Origin: Acanthaster planci
Taxonomy: Eukaryota > Echinodermata > Asteroidea > Valvatida > Acanthasteridae
Assembly: GCF_001949145.1 (NCBI RefSeq)
Contig: NW_019091462.1
Span: 798,253-858,252, forward strand
Direction: 5' to 3'
Length of the DNA: 60,000 bases
Shown here: positions 40,021-49,400 of the stretch, piece after piece
Numbering within the stretch: position 1 is the stretch's first letter
How the letters are laid out: the number at the start of each line of letters is the position of its first letter
Made by a program: the position numbers and the translations under genes
Notes under the pieces: model-generated
Database searches by the model: none
Seen by the model: only the letters and a program-made list of their open reading frames with translations
Told to the model about the DNA's origin: nothing

Positions 40021-40060
40021 CAAGGGCGGATCTAGGATTTTCCGAAAGAGGGGCGCAAAG
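40021..40060 (+). mobile_element. Possible DNA transposon end
   Basis: The start caagggcggatctaggattt followed by aaagaggggcgcaaag resembles the terminal region of hAT-like non-autonomous elements. No inverted partner was found within the next kilobase, so it may be a solo remnant. Confidence 0.4.
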
Positions 40061-42826
40061 TTGGATTCAGATGCGAGCGTACAGTGGGAAGCCCGTAGTT
40101 ACCGTGAAAATGCAATAGGCCTTTCTTAATATTCATGCAAATTTTGTTCGCGGCAACTTAAAACGAGGCTGTAGGGGACTCGCGCGTCACGGTTGCTGTA
40201 AACGGAAGGGATCTTTCCATGGTTCCCGAGATAACCTTCGGGTTTTTGGAGGATTTCGTCAAAAAGGGATCCAAAAGCATTGGAGAGCAACAGCTTGGTA
40301 AAGGATCCAAGTATTTTCAGAAGCCTAAATTCATAATCTTAAGGATAAGCAGTTTATTAACGGTATTGTATCTGGAACTTTTTGCTAACGTTGCATGCAT
40401 GCACCATTTATGTCTTGGCCTGAACGGCCGGTTGTCGCCACAAGCGAGCAGTTTGAAGACTTTTTTCTCAGTGGGTTACATTTAATGACTGGGCTATTTC
40501 CTTTCCTAGTTCAGAATTCTATAGATGCTAATTCGAAAATTACCGACGTTATTTCATTATGCTAGGCGCGATCAATCACGGAAGAAGGAAGAGACTGGAT
40601 CCATTGGACTGCACCAAGGTGCAATAATGTGTATGATGTAGGGCCAGTGAATACGATTTTTATACAAATATCTTAAGTGGCCAATGATGTCGTTTCAAAG
40701 TCAAAATCTCCCTTGAAAAGTGGCCCCTCGTCTCGTTTGATCTGAACAATCCACTTTTTCTGCAGGATCTTGTTCTTTGAAAATCGATGAAAGCTAGTTT
40801 CTGGCGACGATCTTCGTTGTGATTGCTACAACACGACACAGAACAATTCTTCGCCGTGTTCGCCGACAGCGCGGACACGCTTTGTTTTCGGTTCCGGTGC
40901 ACAAACTTTGCATATTAATAAATAAAGGTCTATGGAGCCAATGTAAAATTCATCGCTGTGCAGGTGGTTGCGGGGTGTGTGCCCGGTGCGCAGCCCTCTA
41001 AATCCGCAATGGCTTTTAAGAAATCAGTGTGCTAGTGTTAAAAGGTGGGGTTAACCTATTCAAAAACGATAATAACATTATTCATGCTGGTTGATTGTGA
41101 GAATTATCTTAACAAAAAGTTTAAATCGTTATTTTTTCGGTATACACGGCTTTTTGTTTCCTGTCATCTAATATCCAACACTATAAGTTTGGAATTTGGC
41201 GCTGAAATGTTCAGCATCAAATAGCTTGGAAACGCTTTGTGCTCTCAGCTGTTTTCTGGTTCAGCCAACGCATACAATTTCCTTCTTAATGGTGGTCCAT
41301 CATTCAAGACCCCTTCCAAGCATCTCTAGCAGGACAAATCAAGTCTCAGTGGAACATCTTGTCGGATCCTTTTTCCTAGGTCCATTTGACTAGTTTTTGT
41401 GTAAAATCCAGAAACCCTTTCATCCAGCTTATCTTAGTCATTACTCTCACCGTTCTGCGAACGCTCAAACCAAATAAGCTGGACAACACCCATGATTTCA
41501 TTTGACTTCTTTTCAAATGCACCACATCCAGGCACCAAATCTTGTTATTTTTTCGCCTGTCGTCCATTTCTCTTCCTGAAACCTTTTTACATTTACTTTT
41601 ATTGTCACTGTGTTCAGGTCTTATGAAGCTGCTGGTTTCTCTGCTTGCACATCAGGCTTCAGGAGCACGCCTCTTGAAGCAGAAAAGGCTGCGATGGCTC
41701 TAGTTTTTGATAAACTTTAGCCTCCATTATTTTTTGATATTTTTGTCTCTGGTGTGTTATACATATTACTAATCTGACGCTCCTTAAAAGTGTCATATCG
41801 ATAAATATTCAACTTAAATGAACGAAAAGGGAAAACATGTTGTTTATCACTTCACAAAAAGTGGATCGTTTCTGTCATTTTGTGGAGCATTTCACAAACT
41901 TGATTGAAAATGCCTTACATTTTCAATAATCGCCACCTGAAAGTATGCATCGCAGAAAAGAAATGTACCCCGCAACCAGCATTGCCTGAACCACATCCAT
42001 CGTCACCCCTGCCGGAAGCAAAAGTCTAAAGAGAAATCTTATTTGCCATCCGGCATCTAGGTAGTACTGTAGCAAATGTAATTAATCTTAGCTGAGGTTT
42101 CAATTAAAAGAGTTGGCGGGGGTCGATGCATCCACCACAGGCTTGAGTTGCTAATTTGCCCGGCGTTGATACACCGAATGATCGTGCCAGCTGCGCAGTA
42201 TGTACGGGGCCGCTGACAGGCCGCTGACGGCGGGATCCGTGTTTAATGACGACGCCTTTTTACAAGACTGCGAAGTTACATCACCTGTTTATTCACATCA
42301 TTGGCCACAAAAAACCCCAAACAATAACAAAAAACAAATAAAGAAACCTTTTTCCTAAACAAAGTAATACGGTAATAACCAAACAGTCGTCCTTAAGTTC
42401 GATCCCGCATCTTGTCGAAGGGTGAGGGGCAATGTTTTCCTTTGTTACCCGCCCATATATAAATACTGGAGAACAGATTACAATTGATAAAAATCTGAAC
42501 TGTTCTAAATGGACCTTATTAACTCTTAACTCCTTGAATGAAATAGCATGTAGCTGTGGGAGTTAAGTTTCTTCCTCGCATCTTACTGAGCTGTATACAC
42601 CTCAATCCTTCCTAACTTCGGCAATAGTCATCTTAGCCATTTTTAGATGCCATGGAATAATGAAGGACTAACCAAGACTTCGTAGAAAAGGTCGACAGGC
42701 AGAAAAGGTCGACTCTTTATTTATGTTAATGGTCGGTTAAGGAAAACTGTGAATGCGAAGGAATTTAAGCTGAAGTTTGTAACTAAGTGGGATGGGGAGA
42801 ATTTATGTGTTAGTAGCTGGGGCAGG

Positions 42827-42935
42827 TATAGAGTACCGAAGTGAATACCAGCGCGTGAACCAACACGCGCGCGTACTCCATTCGTTTACCCTGCTTTTTC
42901 TAGTTCACAGTGACGTCACACTTCGGTACTCTATA
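42827..42935. mobile_element. 109-bp MITE-like element with perfect 17-bp inverted ends
   Basis: The ends tatagagtaccgaagtg (42827-42843) and cacttcggtactctata (42919-42935) are exact reverse complements. If the outer TA on each side is a target duplication, this fits a Tc1/mariner-type MITE. A shorter internal pair, gtgaac/gttcac, is also present. No transposase. Confidence 0.8.
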
Positions 42936-43350
42936 GTCAATGGGGGCGCTGGGATGATTGAGATGAGTTTGTAGAAGGCATGTGATATAATTATACCGTC
43001 GCTGCGCGCTTTTCATTTGCCCAGCAAGGAGTCCCACATCTGTCTCTTAATTTAATCTTGCCGTATCTTATCTTCAGCGTTGTCTTGCGATATTCAGGAA
43101 TGCGTACACGCGTGGCCTTATGACGCACAACTGCAATTAATTACATTCGACTTGGGTTACACTGTCAGACGGATACGCTTGGTTAAGCTAAAGATCTGTC
43201 TAAGATCGAAGACGAAACTTCACTCGTTGAAAAAAGATTCCAAGATCTGATGCACATGCACGATCCCAAATGATGCTTTATAATTTTTGCCACAAGTATG
43301 GGTAACTAAGTATACCTTTAACAAAATTAAAATGTACAACTTACCTGTGG

Positions 43351-43396
43351 TTATTTATTTATTTATTTATTTTTTATTTATTTATTTATTTTTTTT
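43351..43396 (+). repeat. (TTTA)n microsatellite
   Basis: About nine ttta units interrupted by two T-runs. Its position directly before the NRF-1-like cluster may mark a retroposon tail. Confidence 0.9.
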
Positions 43397-43554
43397 GAAG
43401 GTTGCGAACAAACTTAATTCGTCAGTCCTAAAACGCTAAATTGCATTCCCTCAACTTGATATACCACGCAGATTTGTCTCACAAAATACCTGCACAGTGT
43501 TCTGAAATGGTGGGCGCGGTCGAGTACGAGTCGAGGGACGCCGGTGGAAGGAGA

Positions 43555-43680
43555 GCGCATGTGCGCTGACTTAACCACAAGCGAGAAATCTTGATGGCAT
43601 TAAAGCGCATGCGCGCTGACTTAATAAAGAAAATCACAAACTAATTAATGCGCATGCGCGTGCTTATCGCGCATGCGCGT
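43555..43680. promoter_or_regulatory. Cluster of four NRF-1-like palindromes
   Basis: The sequence GCGCATGCGC or a one-base variant occurs at 43555-43566 (gcgcatgtgcgc), 43605-43616, 43649-43660 and 43668-43680. The first two are part of a 20-bp direct repeat (each followed by tgacttaa) spaced 50 bp apart. GCGCATGCGC is the established binding site of NRF-1 family factors (P3A2/ewg in invertebrates). A TATA-like tttatatatta follows at 43717-43727. No open frame downstream is recognisable, so the target transcript is unknown. Confidence 0.6.
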
Positions 43681-43750
43681 CGTTTTTTTTTTTTATTGCG
43701 CAATCTGACCAGAATCTTTATATATTAGTTCCGAACACTCATAAGTAAGA

Positions 43751-43840
43751 AGAGCGTGTTGGCCTAGTGGTAGGCACTGTAGCGCTTGGCACTGGAACAG
43801 TAAAACTGGAGGTTCGGGTTCGAATCCCACGTCGGATAGA
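43751..43840 (+). repeat. tRNA-like unit 1 (probable tRNA-derived SINE head)
   Basis: It has a perfect A box (tggcctagtgg, 43760-43770) and B box (ggttcgaatcc, 43817-43827), with a long variable region as in Leu/Ser tRNAs. The acceptor and T stems do not pair well, so this is not an intact tRNA gene. Confidence 0.7.
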
Positions 43841-43969
43841 AAGGGATTTTTACTTCTTTTTACTTCAATAATATCACTGTAAAAAAGCGTAAAAGTTCTA
43901 TTTTATTTTATTTATCTTGTTCCCTAGACAAGCGCCACGGAACTCCGACCTAGCGCAGGTTTCCCTGCC

Positions 43970-44055
43970 TCGATCGTCTGTCCCGAGTGGGAATCGAACT
44001 GGGGGCCTTCTGACCAGGAGGCAGTATCTCTACCGCCTCCGCTCTTTGGGTCCCC
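43970..44055 (-). repeat. tRNA-like unit 2, opposite strand
   Basis: On the minus strand it has a hairpin ggaggcggtagagatactgc continuing ctcc, then a B box like agttcgattcc (44000-43990). It is a degenerate tRNA-like unit facing unit 1. The plus-strand frame across this area (43917-44336) is a shadow. Confidence 0.6.
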
Positions 44056-44129
44056 GAAAAACTAATGCTCGTCCCATATATTTATCTATGAGATTCAACA
44101 CAGCTGAAAGAAAAAAAAAAATTATCTGG

Positions 44130-44195
44130 GAAGTGATTCGAATTCGGGTTTCGCGACTAGACCTCCCAAGTCTCACCCCCAGGCCACTGTTGCAT
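44130..44195 (-). repeat. tRNA-like unit 3, opposite strand
   Basis: On the minus strand: A-box-like tggcctggggg (44186-44176) and a decayed B box aattcgaatca (44144-44134). Weaker than units 1 and 2. Confidence 0.45.
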
Positions 44196-45447
44196 CGTAA
44201 TTCGGCCTCGAACACGCGATCTCTAGACTTTCTGAGCACAGATAGAGATGTACATGCTAACACGTCCGATTTCGCCCTCAGAACTTACGGACGGGGATTT
44301 CGTGTTAATTGTGGGGAACCCGGTGCAAGGAAATAAATAGCGCCACAAGCTAGAAAGCGGAGAAGACGAGAGCTTGGAAAAGGTTGTCTGGTCTACTTTT
44401 TATTCTGTGGTTACCATACTCTTTTCTGGAAACGGATGTATGTGTACACGGTGCTGCTTTATACACAACTGTTTTTTGGTTAAGTACAAATCTGCGATGG
44501 CCCTGATTTTTAGCATTTTAAATGTTTAAAATGTTTACACTGCTAGGGGTAACTTTGCCTTAGGTTTTTAAACCAAATTTGCAACAACAAATTTACAATA
44601 TATGACTGATGTTCTTGAAACTCACAATCATTTCACATAAAATACAAGGTTGTAAAGACAAACCCCTTCTTTGCCCTAGCCATTATTAATTTTCCAAGGC
44701 TAATATCTACCAGGAATTCTTCTTCAGTTCCTTGAATTTTACATATTTGTTTGTGGTAGTAAGGCACCTTAGATCATTATTACATTTGCTTTCTCTCTCT
44801 ACAAAGAAACCTCATATTCAAGATAAAGTCAAGATAATGTGTGCTTGTTCACGAAACATTGAAGTACACATAATGCAAATAGATTATGTGTGCAACCAGA
44901 CAGGATATAACCTTCACATTCCGAAGCAAAATTACAAGCTAAGAACACCATTCTAGCTATAGTTTGTGATACTCAATTTAGTTCACATTAACCTCATATC
45001 ACTCCACAAAATGGATGAAATCAGCAACAGAATAAAATTTCATGCTTTTTCAAGAAGCAGTTCCTTTGGGTAGCAAAGTAAAAAGCGGTTCAGGGTGATG
45101 TGTCTTTAGTGTAACACAATTTGAGCAACCATCTTTGTACATACGGTTGCACCTGGTATGGAACTTCAGCGATGATTAGGCACGAGCATGATGGGATATC
45201 TGCCTTCATTATTTTAAGTAGTATTGTTTTACTGGCATAGACAATTTATGCATGGAAAGTCATCCAAACATATCAAACACTGCATAGTGCTGAACACACT
45301 TTGCTTTGGTCAAAGCAATCACTAGTTGAAATCAGTTTCTCAAGTGTTCATTCCATGCATACATTCACTATCACACAACTTTAAGTATTTATACATGGAG
45401 CACAATTCTTTTTCTCAAGATGTATTTTTGCGTTAAGGAGATGTCAA

Positions 45448-45562
45448 TTTATATAACGGGTTTGGGTAAGCTTGTGAGATTTTTTCGCAAGCTCTCGGAC
45501 AAGCAGTGAGCATGCAGTGCTTATTAATATACGTTGGGTAAGGGCAAAACCCGTTATATAAA
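45448..45562. mobile_element. 115-bp MITE-like element with perfect 16-bp inverted ends
   Basis: The ends tttatataacgggttt (45448-45463) and aaacccgttatataaa (45547-45562) are exact reverse complements, with possible TA target duplications. It lies just downstream of the likely 3' end of the Tudor-like gene. Confidence 0.78.
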
Positions 45563-45612
45563 GCACAGTTCTTAATATTTACACTTGAACTATTAATTTT
45601 TACATGCACACT

Positions 45613-46147
45613 TTTATTTGTAAAACTGTGATACAGAAAATAATTACCAATTCCATAATTTCAAAGCATTTTTGCACTCTATACATTGCGTAATTTGAAG
45701 TTGCACACCTCACACATGATTGAAAATCAAAGTATGCAAGCTTTATGAAGAATTTCAAGAAATCAAGTAAGGTCACACACACCCTTAGATTAAACCAGAT
45801 TTTTAGATTTTTTAAGTGTTTCTGTTCATTTCAATTGGATCAATGCACTGCTGTATCACACACTACCTTGAAACCACTTGCTAATGAAATTTGTGACCAA
45901 AAAAAAGAGGTAAAATCTTCCATGGGGGATTATTCATCTTTTTGACTGAGGAAAATGTGATTTATCGGCCATATATGATTTTGATTTTGGGAGGGTAAAT
46001 CTTGGATAGAAATAGTTAAAATGGCGCTTAAATGTCTTGTTGACATAAATGTCCAGAATGATGCACTCAAACCCTGCAAGTATTGCTATTTGATATAGCG
46101 TGTAGATTGAAGATTCTCAAAATATCACTTTCATTTGACAGAAAGAA
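45613..46147 (-). other. Candidate 3' UTR of the Tudor-like gene with a polyadenylation hexamer
   Basis: No coding sequence on the minus strand after the stop. An AATAAA hexamer on the minus strand lies at 45618-45613, about 530 nt past the stop. The end point is inferred from that hexamer alone. Confidence 0.3.
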
Positions 46148-46415
46148 CTACCACTCATCAGCTGCCAAAGAAATTGATTTGCTTTTACTAGAAATGCTAG
46201 ATGTCACTGAACCAGACCTTTTGAACTTTGACCCCAGGCTTGACCTTGAACTAATGCTGGAGGCTGAACTAGGTCGTGACCTAGGCGGAGTCGGTAGCAG
46301 AGGTGTAGGTAAGATGGCAGGTACCTCAGCAGTTTTTCGCATGTGGAAGAGTTGGCTGCTTTCATAATATCCCTCTGAAAGCCAGAAACATTGGATCGGG
46401 TCCACATTATTCGAG
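46148..46415 (-). CDS. Tudor-like/coiled-coil gene, last coding exon
   Basis: The acceptor is tcctgtcttttgtgcag. One base completes the split Ser codon, then SNNVDPIQCFWLSEGYYESS, matching the CFW(L/I)S motif I expect at the end of a DUF4537-type unit. A Pro-rich piece (PAILPTPLLPTPPRSRP) and a Ser-rich tail follow. Stop TAG at 46150-46148. Any reading from the TTG at 46423 is upstream of the acceptor and is not a start. Confidence 0.88.
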
Positions 46416-49400
46416 CTGCACAAAAGACAGGAGATATGAAATACTTAAATGTAAAAACTAAAAATATGCAGCATCAATGCTGGGTCCACATGTAAAGAGA
46501 ATACCATTAGTTAACCATTTTACGCAATGAAGCTATGACATCTTGGTGACCGTGACACTGTATTGATAACTGCTACTTTTATTATTATTATTGAATGGTT
46601 TATTATATCAGTCTTCTCGCCACAAACGCGGAATTGTGTAAGACTGTGTCAATAAATAAAAATACATTACATGTAATTAAAAAGGATATACAAAATCATC
46701 TTGACAAATACTATTATAAAATAAGATACAAAATTATACTTAAACTCAAAATATAATTAAGTGAGATTAATACACATTTAATAAAAATAAATCATCATGA
46801 TGATTACGTATGTTTAACACACAAAAAGGTTAAACATGTGAGGGAAATAATACATGTGAGGGAAATAATACATGTGAGGGAATTAAAACTGGGTGGGATT
46901 GAAAAGGTAAATATTGGGGTAGTGTGGGACGAGGTGTCAAAAATATGGGGAGGGGGGATGGAGTCGAGGTAAGTAGGGTTGGGGTGGGATTGGGTGGGGT
47001 GGGTGGGGAATACAGTGTTGGTTGGGATGGGAATTGAATCAACAGAAAAATATATTTATTTATATGAGACAATTCATATAACCACAGTTTAAAATACACA
47101 CATATTCGACAATGCAAAAAACCTCTACACAATCACATGGATCAGTTCATAGATTTAATTAAGATAAATATTGGATTGCACTGTTCTTAAATCTGTTTGT
47201 TTTGCATCTTGGTTCGGATACTAATTTAGACTGATGTAATATTCTACTATTCAGGATGCTGAATGGGATGCGACGTGCTCATTTCTCATTAAGTGCTTAG
47301 CAAATCTAAGGCAAAGTGATCTACCACGGTCAGTCAAAGATTCTAATTTGACTGAGTATAAACCATCATCGTAATCATTATAATCGGTCCCTAACATTAA
47401 TTTAAGGACACGTTTTTGAATTTTTTCCAACTGATTTTGTTGCCGATTTGTGATTGCACCATTCCACACCGAGACTGCAGTCTCAAGTAGGGGGTGCAGG
47501 TACCCTTTATAGACAGTGATTGAATCTTGAATTGGGAATCTGTGGCCTTTAAAGCACAAACCATAAGAAATATGCTTTTGGCCCGTTGAAGTAGTGTATT
47601 AATTTGAGTGTCCCATTCATGCTGGATGTGAACCCCTAACAATTTAACCGTCTGTGATTGTTCAAAGACTTGATCATTGATGCATATTACAGGTGATGCT
47701 GGAGGCTCCTTCATAAAATTAATTTCCATAGTGGTGCATTTTGTGGGATTCAGAGACACATTACTATTTCGTGACCACTGAACCAAATCATTTACAGCCT
47801 CTTGAAGAGTAGGTTGTTCATGGATGTGTTGGGTTTCAATCAAGCTTAAACCGTCCACATATTTCCAATGGTATATGCAGTCATTGGAATCCTGGCAGGC
47901 AATGTTAAAAAGAGCAGAGAACACAATGGGGACCAATTTTGTCCCTTGAGGAACTCCGGCGTGCATAGTAACCCAGTCAGATGTAAGACCCCTATAGTGC
48001 ACACACTGTTTGCGGTTCATGAGGGAGTTTGAAATTCATTGATGGGTTCACATTCAGATCGATCAGTTTCTTTATGGCAATGTTGTGATCGATTCTGTCG
48101 AATGCCGTACTATAATCCGCCAAAACCAGAGTGGATGTTGCTTTCCTGGTTTCGGCATGTTTGTACAAAGTATGCAATAAATCTATCAAACAATGTGTAG
48201 TAGATAAACCTTTTCTATTTCCAAATTGTTGATCATCCATATCAGTTTTCAAGTCTTTCACAGTCCATTTAGCAACAAAACCCTCCAGAATTTTAGCAAA
48301 ATGGTCTGCGCATCCTATTTGTCTTAACTTGTCAACCACTGCTGGAGAGCTTTTGGGGATGGGGACGATAATAGCTTGTTTCCAAACACCAGGAACAATA
48401 CCAAGTTGAAGTGAAGTATTAAAAATATGAGATAGGGGGTGGTCAACTCACAAGCAAATTCTCAAATGATACGGACTGGAATATTATCTGGACCACCAGA
48501 CTTGCTGCACTTTATGTGTGAGTTCACGATACACATCCCAATGTTGGACATATGGGAGGGGAGATTAGGACGGACAATAAGCTGGTAACTGGGCTGTATC
48601 AAGGATTGGAAGATCTTCAGCTACAGAAGCAAAATGATTATTGATGCTATTTGCTATTGCATTTGCATTGATTGGTTTGTCCTCCCAATAACCATAAGTA
48701 AGAAGTTTTATCTGAAGATACCATGCAGCAGGGTCCGATGCTTTCAAGCTTTTAACTCTTATTGTAATAGTTATGTTTGGCGCTATATATGGTCATCTTA
48801 ACCTTGCATTGTAAATGTTTCCAAGTGCGATGATGAAATGCCACTTGTCTCTGTTGAATGACTTTCTTGACCTCTGGAGTCATCCATGGTTTGTCATGAA
48901 CATGAAGTTTAGTAATACGTTGTGGAAAATGGTGATTATTTGCCGAGTTTAATACTCTGTAGAAAGCATTACACTGATCATTAGGATCATCAGCCAGCAT
49001 CACAGGAGCCCAGTCATACTGACAAATCCATGTTCCAAAACATATGTCAGAATCACGCAATGGTCTGGTTGTGCGTGATTTAGTTGTGTTTTTGGAACAA
49101 TGATAAGTCTTTAGCGGAGACCAGACTATGGAATTGTGATCACTGCTGGCTATGGGTGATTTGATTAATGGTTCAGCATAAAAGTCAAACAAATTTGTGA
49201 CAATTTTGTCAAGATTCGTATTGTCTCTTGTTGGTTAATTAATGATTTGCCTGAAGTGGTTGCCACTGAGGAGCTGGCTCAAATTTAGTTGATTAAAGTC
49301 TCTGACAATGACAAAACCAGCATCTGGATGATTACTCATAAATTTGTCCATAGTCTCATTGATGTGATCAAGGAGACAATCTGCTACTGAACTCTGAGGG

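Larger units (their letters stand above)
36237..45612. other. Spacer between the two genes
   Basis: Contains the CpG-dense patch, the 39062 duplication, the transposon end at 40021, the 42827 element, the NRF-1-like cluster, the tRNA-like units and the 45448 element. No coding sequence is supported. Confidence 0.6.

Noticed and set aside
43751-43840. Functional Leu/Ser tRNA gene
   Set aside because: A and B boxes are good, but the acceptor stem does not pair and two T-stem pairs fail.
43917-44336. 139-codon plus-strand frame
   Set aside because: It crosses two minus-strand tRNA-like units and an A-run, and its residues are just readings of those repeats.
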